Source of the DNA: UBA10908 sp964608965
GTDB lineage: Bacteria > Bacillota > Clostridia > Peptostreptococcales > Anaerovoracaceae
Direction of reading: 5' to 3'
Assembly (NCBI GenBank): GCA_964608965.1
Contig: CAZSPZ010000001.1
Coordinates: 62,001 to 126,000 of the forward strand
DNA: 64,000 nt
Part shown: piece after piece, positions 23,907 to 32,896 of the stretch
Numbering within the stretch: the first letter of the stretch is position 1
How the letters are laid out: each line of letters begins with the position of its first letter
The notes under the pieces: generated by a model
Database searches by the model: none
Told to the model about the DNA's origin: nothing
The model's input: only the letters and a program-made list of their open reading frames with translations
Program-made: the position numbers and the translations under genes

Positions 23907-24653
23907 ATGAGAAAACCGTTTATAGCGGGAAACTGGAAAATGTACAAGACGACAGCGGAGGCAAAGACTTTTGCGGAAAAATTCAAAGCGATTTATAAAA
24001 GCAGCGATGTAAAAGTAGCTATTGTGGCCCCCTATACACAATTGGCGATTCTGAAAGAAGCTTTTGCGGATACCGACATCAAACTTGGTGCACAGAATAT
24101 GCATTTCGAAGACGAAGGAGCATTTACCGGGGAAATTTCGGCGGCGATGCTTTCGGAAATCGGCGTGGATTACTGTGTGATCGGACATTCTGAGCGACGT
24201 CAATACTTCGGCGAATCAGATCTGTCTGTAAATAAAAAACTTAAAAAGGCACTTGAAAAAGGTATTTTACCCATTTGCTGTGTGGGTGAAAGTTTGGAGA
24301 CCAGAGAAGCCGGCCATGCCGACGTCTTTGTAAAAGGACAGGTAGTTGCGGCACTTATGGGAGTATCCTCCTGCGATATGCCGAAAATAACCATCGCTTA
24401 CGAGCCGATTTGGGCAATCGGCACAGGTAAGACGGCAACGCCCGAGCAAGCGAATCAGATGTGCGGATTCATTCGGCAGATTATCCAGGAGTTGTACGGA
24501 GAAGATGTATCGGAAGAAGTCGTCATTCAATACGGCGGCAGTGTAAAGCCCTCTAACGCCACAGAGTTAATGAACATGGAAGATATAGACGGTGCCCTGG
24601 TTGGCGGAGCCAGCCTTGTGGCAGAAGATTTTTTAGAAATCATACATTTTTAG
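23907..24653 (+). CDS. tpiA: Triosephosphate isomerase
   Basis: Interconverts dihydroxyacetone phosphate and glyceraldehyde 3-phosphate. The 248-residue TIM barrel has the catalytic Lys in GNWKM, His in IGHSERR, Glu in AYEPIWAIGTGKTAT, and the phosphate loop YGGSVKPSN. GGAAGGAG precedes the ATG. It lies 41 bases after pgk and 11 bases before eno. Confidence 0.98.
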   Translation: MRKPFIAGNWKMYKTTAEAKTFAEKFKAIYKSSDVKVAIVAPYTQLAILKEAFADTDIKLGAQNMHFEDEGAFTGEISAAMLSEIGVDYCVIGHSERRQYFGESDLSVNKKLKKALEKGILPICCVGESLETREAGHADVFVKGQVVAALMGVSSCDMPKITIAYEPIWAIGTGKTATPEQANQMCGFIRQIIQELYGEDVSEEVVIQYGGSVKPSNATELMNMEDIDGALVGGASLVAEDFLEIIHF

Positions 24654-24664
24654 GAGGAAATAAA

Positions 24665-25954
24665 ATGGCTTACATCGAAGAAGTATACGCACGCGAAGTG
24701 CTGGATTCCAGAGGAAACCCTACAGTAGAAGCAGAGGTTTGGCTGGACGACAATACCATGGGAAGAGCGATTGTGCCTTCCGGTGCATCTACGGGTGTTC
24801 ACGAAGCTGTCGAGCTTCGCGACGGAGACAAAAAACGCTATGGAGGGAAGGGCGTTCAGAACGCGGTAGATAACGTAAATGATATCATTGCCCCCCATAT
24901 CATCGGAATGGATGCGATGGATCAGCCCGCTCTGGATAAATACCTGATTGAGCTGGACGGAACAGAGAATAAGAGCAAACTGGGTGCAAATGCAATTTTA
25001 GCCGTGTCTATGGCTACAGCTCATGCAGCTGCAGACAGCCTGGGTTTACCCCTGTTTCAATATTTGGGAGGAATTAACGCAAAAGTTCTTCCTACTCCTA
25101 TGATGAATATTTTAAATGGCGGAGAGCATGCCGACAATACAGTCGATATTCAGGAATTTATGATCATGCCTGTCGGCGCTGCAAGTTTTAAGGAAGCCCT
25201 TCGCATGGGCGCAGAAGTTTTTCACAGTCTGAAAGCAGTTTTAAAAGCGCAGGGCATGAGCACATCGGTTGGAGACGAGGGTGGCTTTGCCCCTAATTTA
25301 GCTACGAACGAAGATGCAATCAAGGCAATTATCGACGCCATCGAAAAAGCAGGCTATAAGCCGGGCAAAGATATAAAAATTGCACTGGACGTGGCGGCAT
25401 CGGGAATGTACGATTCCGAAACAAAAAAATATGACATGAAGGGTGAAGGAGTTGTCCGGACAGCCGACGAAATGATTGCCTATTATGAGATGCTGGTGGA
25501 TAAATATCCGATTATATCCATCGAAGACGGTCTTGCCGAAGATGATTGGGATGGTTGGGCTGCTTTGACAAAGGCTCTGGGTAAAAAAGTTCAGCTCGTG
25601 GGCGACGATTTGTTCGTAACCAATACGAGGCGCCTGGCTGACGGAATTAAAATGGGCGTGGCGAATTCCATTCTGATTAAGGTGAATCAGATCGGTACAC
25701 TTACGGAGACCTTTGATGCGGTTGAAATGGCTAAAAAGGCCGGATACACTGCAATCGTTTCTCACAGATCAGGGGAAACAGAGGATGTGACCATCGCTGA
25801 TATCGTTGTGGCATTAAACGCAGGACAAATAAAAACAGGATCCTTATCCCGCACTGATCGCGTGGCGAAGTACAATCAACTCCTCCGTCTGGAAGACAGC
25901 CTGGGCGATACGGCTCAATATGCAGGGGACGATGCATTTTATTGCATTCAATAG
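24665..25954 (+). CDS. eno: Enolase
   Basis: Dehydrates 2-phosphoglycerate to phosphoenolpyruvate. The 429 residues have the N-terminal AREVLDSRGNPTVE, the substrate loop PSGASTGVHEA, Mg ligands in ALDVAASGMYD and SIEDGLAEDDW, the Asp of VGDDLFVTN, the catalytic Lys in LIKVNQIGT and the signature SHRSGETEDV. AGGAGG precedes the ATG. The C-terminal end (DAFYCIQ) is slightly unusual. The following gene begins within 12 bases of its stop. Confidence 0.98.
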   Translation: MAYIEEVYAREVLDSRGNPTVEAEVWLDDNTMGRAIVPSGASTGVHEAVELRDGDKKRYGGKGVQNAVDNVNDIIAPHIIGMDAMDQPALDKYLIELDGTENKSKLGANAILAVSMATAHAAADSLGLPLFQYLGGINAKVLPTPMMNILNGGEHADNTVDIQEFMIMPVGAASFKEALRMGAEVFHSLKAVLKAQGMSTSVGDEGGFAPNLATNEDAIKAIIDAIEKAGYKPGKDIKIALDVAASGMYDSETKKYDMKGEGVVRTADEMIAYYEMLVDKYPIISIEDGLAEDDWDGWAALTKALGKKVQLVGDDLFVTNTRRLADGIKMGVANSILIKVNQIGTLTETFDAVEMAKKAGYTAIVSHRSGETEDVTIADIVVALNAGQIKTGSLSRTDRVAKYNQLLRLEDSLGDTAQYAGDDAFYCIQ

Positions 25955-25965
25955 CAGAGGGCAGA

Positions 25966-27153
25966 ATGGAACGCAAAGAGCTGGGAAACGGCCTCAAAAA
26001 TTTAGTTATTTTTAAAAATTTATGTCAGGAACCTCTAGTGAAAAGCCTGGCAGGAGTTCTTTGCGCAGAAAAAGCGGAAGAAGCTGCCTTTCAGGTTTCT
26101 TGTCTGGCCGCCGCACTTTATCCCGCAGGAGTTCACCTTACGCGCGGGATTCTGGACCTGGTACTGAAGGATGACAATTTTTATGTGCGCGCAAAGGCTG
26201 CGAATAAAGTGGTAGAGCCTGCAGTTGAAGCTTGGCTGTCCCACGAACTCGATATACTTTCGTCTGCTGCGGCCTGGTCTTCTTCCGACATGCAGAAATC
26301 ATTTCACTCTGCTGAAACATTTCCGGAATGGAATGCGGAATGCTTGGATTTTCAGGCTGCTTACGCCGCCTATTTAAAAGATGTTTCGCATCGGGGATAT
26401 GGCGTCTTTGCAAAGCACAGAGCATTTTCCGTTACAAAGGACGGTTGCCTTTCTCCTGTCTTGCACCCTGATCCACTTCCTCTTTCTCAGTTGTATGGCT
26501 ACGAGGGAGAAAAGGACAAAATTATAAAGAACACACAAGCCCTCCTTGCGGGTCTTCCTTCCAATAATATTCTCCTTTATGGGGATGCGGGCACCGGAAA
26601 GTCCAGTACGGTGAAAGCGGTGGCAAACGAATATTTCGAAAAGGGACTCAGACTTATACAGATCGAAAAGAGTTTGCTGCATACGATTCCCGCTCTTTTG
26701 GATGACTTGGCCGACAATCCGCTAAAGTTCATTCTGTTTATTGACGACTTGTCTTTTGCTTCCAATGACAAAGACTTCACTGCGCTTAAAACAGTGCTCG
26801 AGGGCAGCGTGGCGGCAAGGTCGCGCAATGTCGTCGTTTACGCAACGAGCAATCGCCGCCACCTTGTAAACGAGACGTTCGGAGCAAGGCAGGGAGACGA
26901 GATCCATTTGAACGACACGTTGGAGGAAGTTTCCAGCCTTTCAGCCAGATTTGGTATCGTTATTACTTTTGGAAAGCCGGACAGGGATTTATATTCCACT
27001 TTAGTCATGCAGCTGGCTATGCATTACGGATTAACCTTGCCGGAAAACGAGCTCATTACGGAAGCTGAAGCCTACGCCATCAGAAGTGGCGGCCGTAGTC
27101 CCAGAGTCGCGCGGCAATATGTTGAATATAAAATTGCTATGGCCGGAGAATAA
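25966..27153 (+). CDS. DUF815 AAA-type ATP-binding protein
   Basis: I chose ATG 25966 (395 residues, GAGGGC upstream); ATG 25942 would overlap eno. The N-terminal 170 residues are helical. After LYGYEGEKDKI comes the ATPase core: Walker A YGDAGTGKSST, Walker B LFIDDLSF, sensor-like YATSNRRHLV, and a C-terminal SGGRSPRVARQYVEY. This matches DUF815, a family of single-domain ATPases related to DnaC/IstB-type loaders with unknown function. It is the last gene of the glycolytic operon, where it probably just rides along. Confidence 0.85.
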   Translation: MERKELGNGLKNLVIFKNLCQEPLVKSLAGVLCAEKAEEAAFQVSCLAAALYPAGVHLTRGILDLVLKDDNFYVRAKAANKVVEPAVEAWLSHELDILSSAAAWSSSDMQKSFHSAETFPEWNAECLDFQAAYAAYLKDVSHRGYGVFAKHRAFSVTKDGCLSPVLHPDPLPLSQLYGYEGEKDKIIKNTQALLAGLPSNNILLYGDAGTGKSSTVKAVANEYFEKGLRLIQIEKSLLHTIPALLDDLADNPLKFILFIDDLSFASNDKDFTALKTVLEGSVAARSRNVVVYATSNRRHLVNETFGARQGDEIHLNDTLEEVSSLSARFGIVITFGKPDRDLYSTLVMQLAMHYGLTLPENELITEAEAYAIRSGGRSPRVARQYVEYKIAMAGE

Positions 27154-27194
27154 AAAAAATCAAAATAATTTGTTTGACGAAACAAAAACAATGC

Positions 27195-27223
27195 TTGACA
27201 ACCTATAGATGCGTCTGTATAAT
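27195..27223 (+). promoter_or_regulatory. Consensus promoter of the ilv operon
   Basis: TTGACA (27195-27200), 17-bp spacer, TATAAT (27218-27223): both hexamers match the housekeeping consensus exactly, which suits an operon whose control is by transcription attenuation downstream. Confidence 0.85.
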
Positions 27224-27249
27224 TGCATTTAATTTTATAAGGAATGCGT

Positions 27250-27523
27250 CGAAGGGAATGAGTAACCTTCGGAAAAGCTGCAGAGAGTTGTCGGTCGGTG
27301 CAAGACAATGCTTTCCCGGTGTGTGAACGTCCTCCCCGAGCAGTTTGCCCAAGGATGAAAATCTGTGTAAGCATAACCGGCAGCGCCCGTTACAGCGCAA
27401 GGTATTGAAAGATACCTTAAAGAGGTTTTTCCGACGAAGGAAAAACAAGAAGAGTGGTACCGCAGTGGTTTGACCGTTGTCTCTTTGTTCATAGAATTAT
27501 GAACGGGAGCGACGGCCTTTTTT
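27250..27523 (+). ncRNA. T-box riboswitch, probable valine (GUC) specifier
   Basis: This fills the 394-base gap before ilvB. A small 5' hairpin (27250-27271) is followed by Stem I, whose base pairs AAGCTGC (27275-27281) with GCAGTTT (27340-27346); it contains AGAGAG and, on the 3' side, GTGAAC-GTC. By position after GAAC the specifier is GTC at 27329-27331, a valine codon. Further hairpins follow, then the T-box AGAGTGGTACCGC (27451-27463). A terminator stem (GACCGTTGTCTC with GAGCGACGGCC, plus GTTCATA with TATGAAC) ends in TTTTTT at 27518-27523. Uncharged tRNA would pair with the T-box and let transcription reach ilvBNCD. The T-box call is firm; the specifier is moderately sure. Confidence 0.9.
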
Positions 27524-27547
27524 ATACCGGATCGGAGGTAAAATATT

Positions 27548-29227
27548 ATGTTGTTAACAGGGGCAGAAATTATTATCGAAACACTTATTGAACAGGGCGT
27601 GACAGATATTTTCGGATATCCGGGCGGCGCCGCATTGAATATTTATGATGCTCTTTATGCGCGCCAGGACAGGATTACCCACTATCTTACTGCGGATGAG
27701 AAAGGTGCTTCTCATGCTGCGGACGGTTATGCAAGGGCAAGCGGAAAAGTCGGTGTTTGCCTTGCCACGAGCGGTCCGGGCGCCACAAATCTTGTGACCG
27801 GAATAGCCACTGCATTTTTAGACAGCGTGCCGATGGTTGCCATTACAGCCAATGTAGGCACGGAGTTGATTGGAAAAGACAGTTTTCAGGAAGTATACAT
27901 TACAGGAATTGCAGGCCCCGTAACAAAACATACTTATGCAGTAAGAGACATAACCAGATTGGCCAACACCATAAGAACCGCATTTCGCATTGCCGACAGC
28001 GGTCGAAAGGGACCTGTGCTCATTGACATCCCAAAGGATTTAACGAATGCAACCTTTGAGTATACCTCTGCTTTAAAGAACGAAAGTCCCGCCGTAGAAA
28101 AAGCCGAAGCCGAGGTATTGGCCAGGGTGGCAGAGATGATTAACAGCAGTCAGCGACCCGTGCTGTGTTTTGGCGGAGGCGTGGTGAGCAGCGGCGCTTC
28201 CGAATCAGTTGTCAAATTCATAGAAAACGCAGGTATTCCGGCTTGTCACACAATTATGGCCACGGGAGTAATCGCTTTTGGAGACGTCTTGAACCTGGGT
28301 ATGACTGGAATGCACGGAAGCTTAGTTGCCAATACCGCGATTGCAAATGCCGATCTTCTGATTGCGGCAGGTACAAGATTATCAGACAGAGTTGCCGGAG
28401 GAAAAGGGAACTTTGCTCCAAAGGCAAAGATTGTACAGTTTGATATCGACCCCAGTGAAATCGGAAAAAGTGTCGATTCCGGAGAATATATTATAGGGGA
28501 TTTAAATGCCATATTGGAAGGTCTGCTGCCCTTGCTTGAATATAAGGAAAGAACGGAATGGATAGGTCAAATCAACAAGTGGAAAAGTAAGGATTATTTT
28601 CCCAAATCCACGCCCGGAATTCTTTATCCTCATGATATTATGGAAATAATCGGCGAAGTGGCAGGCAGCGATGCTATTATTACCACAGATGTGGGACAGC
28701 ATCAGATGTGGGCCGCACAGTTTTGCAAGACGACGAAGCCAAGAGGTTTTATCACAAGCGGAGGTCTGGGTACCATGGGTTTTGGCTATGGCGCAGCCGT
28801 AGGGGCGAAAATCGCCTTCCCTCAGTCCACCGTGCTTCATATTACGGGTGATGCTTCGCTGCACATGAATATGTGCGAGGCGGCAACTGCCGTCACATAC
28901 GGCCTTCCCATCATTACGGTTATTATGGATAACGGTGTCCTTGGAATGGTTCGTCAGCTTCAGTGGGCATATCACGGGGAGAGGTATATGGCTACCGAAC
29001 CTTATCGGAAGACGGACTACGAAATGATAGGCAAAGGATTCGGAGCGCACGCGTATCGCGCAGAAAGTCCGGAAGAATTTCGCAAAGCCTTGCTGCAAGC
29101 GGTCAAAAATGCGGAACCCTCTTGGATTATCTGCCCCATCGACAAAAAAGAAAAAGTGCTCCCTATGATGCCAACCGGTAAGGGAGTAAAGGATATTATT
29201 TTGACACAGGACGAAGGAGGAATATAA
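27548..29227 (+). CDS. ilvB: Acetolactate synthase, large subunit
   Basis: Thiamine-diphosphate enzyme catalysing the first common step of Val/Leu/Ile synthesis. The 559 residues show the catalytic Glu region (TADEKGASHAADGYARASGK), ATSGPGATNLVTGIA, SFQEVYITGIAGP, and the ThDP/Mg motif GDASLHMN...NGVLGMVRQ. GGAGG precedes the ATG. Expression is set by the upstream T-box. ilvN begins one base after the stop. Confidence 0.97.
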   Translation: MLLTGAEIIIETLIEQGVTDIFGYPGGAALNIYDALYARQDRITHYLTADEKGASHAADGYARASGKVGVCLATSGPGATNLVTGIATAFLDSVPMVAITANVGTELIGKDSFQEVYITGIAGPVTKHTYAVRDITRLANTIRTAFRIADSGRKGPVLIDIPKDLTNATFEYTSALKNESPAVEKAEAEVLARVAEMINSSQRPVLCFGGGVVSSGASESVVKFIENAGIPACHTIMATGVIAFGDVLNLGMTGMHGSLVANTAIANADLLIAAGTRLSDRVAGGKGNFAPKAKIVQFDIDPSEIGKSVDSGEYIIGDLNAILEGLLPLLEYKERTEWIGQINKWKSKDYFPKSTPGILYPHDIMEIIGEVAGSDAIITTDVGQHQMWAAQFCKTTKPRGFITSGGLGTMGFGYGAAVGAKIAFPQSTVLHITGDASLHMNMCEAATAVTYGLPIITVIMDNGVLGMVRQLQWAYHGERYMATEPYRKTDYEMIGKGFGAHAYRAESPEEFRKALLQAVKNAEPSWIICPIDKKEKVLPMMPTGKGVKDIILTQDEGGI

Positions 29228-29228
29228 T

Positions 29229-29753
29229 ATGGAACAGGAGAAAACAATCATTGCTCTTATGGTGGAAAATAACGCCGGCGTATTGTCCAGGGTCGCGATG
29301 CTGTTTGGCCGAAGAGGTTTCAACATCGACTCGCTGACCGTATCCGAAACCAACGATCCGGGCATCTCCAGAATCACCATAACAACGACGGGGGATGACA
29401 GGATTATCAAGCAGATCATCCTTCAGACAAAGAAGCTTGTGGAAGTGTTGGCAGTAAGAGTGGAAAATCCTGCCGATGCAATACAAAGAGAGTTGCTGTT
29501 GCTCAAACTCCGCACCAAGGAGAAAGATTTGACGGGAATTCACGAAGTCTGCAGTATTTATAAGGCTGATATTGTAGATCTTTCAGAAAACAGTCTTATC
29601 ATTGAATTGACCGGAAAGCCAGGCAAAATAGACGCATTTTTGTCAGTGCTTAAGAAATATGAAACCATAGAACAGTGTCGAACCGGTGTTACAACGATCG
29701 AAAGAGGCGAAGAGGCATTCACTTACGAATGCAAAGAAAGACACAACGCATAG
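29229..29753 (+). CDS. ilvN: Acetolactate synthase, small regulatory subunit
   Basis: A 174-residue subunit that activates IlvB and confers valine feedback inhibition. The N-terminal ACT domain reads ALMVENNAGVLSRVAMLFGRRGFNIDSL; the C-terminal domain (RELLLLKL, GKPGKIDAFL) is complete, so it is the long form of the small subunit. AGGAGG lies upstream, inside the end of ilvB. Confidence 0.96.
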   Translation: MEQEKTIIALMVENNAGVLSRVAMLFGRRGFNIDSLTVSETNDPGISRITITTTGDDRIIKQIILQTKKLVEVLAVRVENPADAIQRELLLLKLRTKEKDLTGIHEVCSIYKADIVDLSENSLIIELTGKPGKIDAFLSVLKKYETIEQCRTGVTTIERGEEAFTYECKERHNA

Positions 29754-29776
29754 CTAAAACATAAAGGAGAATGGAA

Positions 29777-30772
29777 ATGATTAACAAGTACTACGACAAA
29801 GATTGCAACCTTGGACTTTTGGACGGAAAAACGATAGCAATTATGGGATTTGGCTCGCAAGGACATGCGCATGCCCAGAATTTAAAAGAGAGTGGAGCAA
29901 ATGTTATTGTCGGACTTCGCAGCGATTCTTCCAGCGTGAAAACCGCACAAGATGCCGGACTTACCGTGATGACGGTTTCCGAAGCAGCGAAAGCCGCTGA
30001 TATTATTATGATGCTTGTACCCGACGAAAAAGCTCCTTCCGTCTATGAAAAAGAAGTAGCGCCATACCTGCAAGAAGGCAACATGCTGATGTTCGCTCAC
30101 GGTTTTAACATTCATTTTAATCAAGTAAACCCTCCTAAGAATGTTGATGTGACGATGGTAGCTCCTAAGGGTCCCGGCCACACGGTAAGAAGTCAATATC
30201 AAGAAGGAAAAGGTGTTCCCAGTCTCATCGCCATTTATCAAGACTACACGGGAAAAGCGAAGGAATATGCACTTGCTTATGCTTCGGGCATCGGTGCAGG
30301 CCGTGCCGGAATTCTGGAAACTTCCTATAAAGAAGAGACGGAAACTGATCTTTTCGGCGAACAGGCTGTGCTTTGCGGCGGCGTTACAGAGCTGATGAAA
30401 GCGGGTTTTGATACGTTGGTCGAGGCAGGTTATGAGCCGGAGATGGCCTATTTTGAATGTATTCACGAGATGAAGCTCATCGTGGACCTCATTAACAGCG
30501 GCGGCTTTGCAATGATGCGTTACTCCATATCCAATACGGCTGAATATGGCGATTATCGTACGGGAACAAGGCTTATCACTGAAGAGACAAGAAAAGAAAT
30601 GAAGAAAATTCTGTCTGAAATTCAAGATGGTACATTTGCTTCTGAATTTATTCAGGAATTCGGCGCAGGGAATCAGGCAAAATTCCTTGCCAGCAGGAGA
30701 GTTCAAGCGGAACATCCCCTTGAAAAAGTAGGTAAATCATTAAGAACGATGATGAGTTGGCTTAAGAAATAA
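29777..30772 (+). CDS. ilvC: Ketol-acid reductoisomerase
   Basis: Rearranges and reduces acetolactate to dihydroxyisovalerate using NAD(P)H. I chose ATG 29777 (331 residues) because AAAGGAG at 29763-29769 is seven bases away; the ATG at 29771 is only one base from it. The N-terminus YYDKDCNLGLLDGKT and Rossmann loop GFGSQGHAHAQNLKESG are canonical. The cofactor loop after strand 2 (GLRSDSSS) has Arg/Ser residues that favour NADPH. Metal ligands lie in DLFGEQAVLCGG and the C-terminal EC motif. Class I length. Confidence 0.97.
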   Translation: MINKYYDKDCNLGLLDGKTIAIMGFGSQGHAHAQNLKESGANVIVGLRSDSSSVKTAQDAGLTVMTVSEAAKAADIIMMLVPDEKAPSVYEKEVAPYLQEGNMLMFAHGFNIHFNQVNPPKNVDVTMVAPKGPGHTVRSQYQEGKGVPSLIAIYQDYTGKAKEYALAYASGIGAGRAGILETSYKEETETDLFGEQAVLCGGVTELMKAGFDTLVEAGYEPEMAYFECIHEMKLIVDLINSGGFAMMRYSISNTAEYGDYRTGTRLITEETRKEMKKILSEIQDGTFASEFIQEFGAGNQAKFLASRRVQAEHPLEKVGKSLRTMMSWLKK

Positions 30773-30791
30773 TATATATAGAGGAGATACT

Positions 30792-32453
30792 ATGAAAAGT
30801 GACAATGCCAAAACAGGAGTAGAAAGAGCGCCAAACAGGTCGTTGTTCTATGCGCTCGGACTTACGAAGGAAGAACTGAAACGCCCTTTGATCGGAATCG
30901 TCAGCTCTTATAACGAAATCGTGCCCGGCCATATGAACCTGGACAAAATAGTGGAGGCGGTAAGAGCCGGCGTGTTGATGTCCGGAGGTACTCCTGTCGT
31001 ATTTCCAGCAATTGCTGTCTGCGATGGCATTGCCATGGGCCATGTGGGAATGAAGTATTCTTTGGTTACGAGGGAGTTGATTGCGGATTCTACAGAAGCG
31101 ATGGCAATCGCCCACCAACTGGATGGCTTGGTCATGGTCCCGAATTGCGATAAAAATGTACCCGGCCTTTTGATGGCGGCGGCACGTGTCAATATTCCCA
31201 CTATATTTTGCTCCGGAGGACCCATGTTGGCCGGCCGGATGAAAGATGGCCAGCGTACCTGCCTTTCCCACATGTTTGAGGCCGTGGGCTCCTATAAAGC
31301 AGGGACATTAGCAGAAGAGGGATTAACGGAATACGAGGAAAATGCTTGTCCGACATGCGGTTCGTGCTCCGGAATGTATACGGCTAATTCGATGAATTGT
31401 CTGACGGAAGCTTTAGGCATGGGACTTGCCGGAAACGGCACGATACCGGGGGTGTATTCGGCCAGGCTTCGCTTGGCAAAGCACGCCGGCATGCAGATTA
31501 TGGAGCTGATCAGCAAAGACATTAAGCCTCTGGATATTATGACCCCGGAAGCGTTTCATAATGCGGAAACCGTGGATATGGCCCTTGGCTGTTCCACGAA
31601 TTCCATGCTGCACCTTCCGGCCATTGCCCATGAGTGCGGAATCGACCTTTCTTTTGACATGGCTAACGAAATATCAAAAAATACACCTAACCTTTGCCAT
31701 CTCGCTCCTGCAGGTCCCACCTATATGGAAGATTTGGATTCTGCAGGCGGTGTTCACGCCGTCATGAAAGAGCTTACGAAAAAGGGTCTTTTAGACACGT
31801 CTGTGATGACATGCACAGGGAAAAAATTAGCTGATAATCTGGTTTTTACAGAAAATTTAAACGAGGCTGTCATCAGACCGGTCGACTCTCCCTATTCCTC
31901 GTATGGCGGCATTGCTGTTTTAAAGGGAAGTTTAGCACCGGAAGGCTGCGTCGTAAAACAATCTGCTGTAGACCCTGCTATGATGGTCCACAAAGGGCCG
32001 GCCAGAGTCTTTGATTCAGAAGAGGATGCCATTGCAGCGATATACGATAAGAAGATCAAAGCGGGAGATGTGGTGGTGATCCGTTACGAAGGGCCCAAAG
32101 GAGGCCCGGGAATGAGAGAGATGCTCAATCCCACTTCCGCCATCGCCGGTATGGGGCTGGATAAAGAAGTGGCGCTCATAACCGACGGGCGCTTTTCCGG
32201 TGCCACGAGAGGCGCTTCCATAGGACATGTATGCCCGGAAGCTGCACAGGCAGGTCCGATATCTCTTGTCATGGAAGGCGATATGATATCCATTGATATT
32301 CCGAATTGCAAAATCGATCTTCTTGTAGACGAACCGACCTTGGCTGCCAGAAAAGAAGCTTGGGTATGTCCGGAACCTAAAATTAAATCCGGATGCATCG
32401 CCCGCTATGCGAAACTCGTTACGGATGCCTCGAAAGGTGCCGTTTTAGAGTAA
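30792..32453 (+). CDS. ilvD: Dihydroxy-acid dehydratase
   Basis: Fe-S dehydratase producing 2-oxoisovalerate and 2-oxo-3-methylvalerate. The 553 residues include PNCDKNVPG and CPTCGSCSGMYTANSM, which supply cluster cysteines, and the C-terminal TDGRFSGATRGASIGHVCPEA. GAGGAG precedes the ATG. It is the last gene of the ilv operon; no leu genes or transaminase are attached. No clear terminator follows before the secG promoter. Confidence 0.97.
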   Translation: MKSDNAKTGVERAPNRSLFYALGLTKEELKRPLIGIVSSYNEIVPGHMNLDKIVEAVRAGVLMSGGTPVVFPAIAVCDGIAMGHVGMKYSLVTRELIADSTEAMAIAHQLDGLVMVPNCDKNVPGLLMAAARVNIPTIFCSGGPMLAGRMKDGQRTCLSHMFEAVGSYKAGTLAEEGLTEYEENACPTCGSCSGMYTANSMNCLTEALGMGLAGNGTIPGVYSARLRLAKHAGMQIMELISKDIKPLDIMTPEAFHNAETVDMALGCSTNSMLHLPAIAHECGIDLSFDMANEISKNTPNLCHLAPAGPTYMEDLDSAGGVHAVMKELTKKGLLDTSVMTCTGKKLADNLVFTENLNEAVIRPVDSPYSSYGGIAVLKGSLAPEGCVVKQSAVDPAMMVHKGPARVFDSEEDAIAAIYDKKIKAGDVVVIRYEGPKGGPGMREMLNPTSAIAGMGLDKEVALITDGRFSGATRGASIGHVCPEAAQAGPISLVMEGDMISIDIPNCKIDLLVDEPTLAARKEAWVCPEPKIKSGCIARYAKLVTDASKGAVLE

Positions 32454-32461
32454 AAATATTG

Positions 32462-32490
32462 TTGCGTATATTTTTTGCCTATGCTATACT
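32462..32490 (+). promoter_or_regulatory. secG promoter
   Basis: TTGCGT (32462-32467), 17-bp spacer, TATACT (32485-32490), 31 bases before the secG ATG. Confidence 0.6.
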
Positions 32491-32521
32491 ACAATAGTTA
32501 TTTTAGCAAGGAGGTACAGAA

Positions 32522-32752
32522 ATGAAGACATTTCTGATGGTATTGCTTGGTTTGGCTTGTCTTGTTCTCATCGCAAGCATACTGTTTCAATCCGGCAGCA
32601 GCGCAGGCTTATCCGGTTCCATCGGTGGCGGTGCGGAGCAGTTGTTTGGAAAGAAAAAAAGCAAGGGATACGAGGCAATTTTAAGCAAGATCACCGTAGC
32701 CGGTGCGGCTGTGTTTATCATTTGCACGCTGGTTTTGGTTACCCTTGAGTAG
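32522..32752 (+). CDS. secG: Preprotein translocase subunit SecG
   Basis: A 76-residue membrane protein with two transmembrane helices (about 4-22 and 55-74) joined by the conserved loop ILFQSGSSAGLSGSIGGGAEQLFGKKKSKG. It assists SecYE in protein export. AAGGAGG precedes the ATG. A terminator follows, so it is a single-gene unit; the rnr and smpB genes that often follow secG in Firmicutes are absent. Confidence 0.95.
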   Translation: MKTFLMVLLGLACLVLIASILFQSGSSAGLSGSIGGGAEQLFGKKKSKGYEAILSKITVAGAAVFIICTLVLVTLE

Positions 32753-32812
32753 TTCTATTAGGGCGGCTTATAATTAATCAGGTAATAAACATAATATATG
32801 TTTAAACAGATT

Positions 32813-32850
32813 AAAGAGGTCTGCCGCGATGCAGTACCTCTTTACCTTTT
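32813..32850 (+). terminator. Terminator after secG
   Basis: AAAGAGGT (32813-32820) pairs with ACCTCTTT (32836-32843), with an inner TGC/GCA pairing, followed by ACCTTTT. Confidence 0.6.
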
Positions 32851-32896
32851 GTATTATTGTTGTTCTTACAGTTAATTTAAAGGAGGATAAAGAACA

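Noticed and set aside
28502..29419. A 305-codon open frame opposite ilvB/ilvN
   Set aside because: Antisense to two strongly conserved genes; the translation is not like any protein family and spans the ilvB-ilvN junction.
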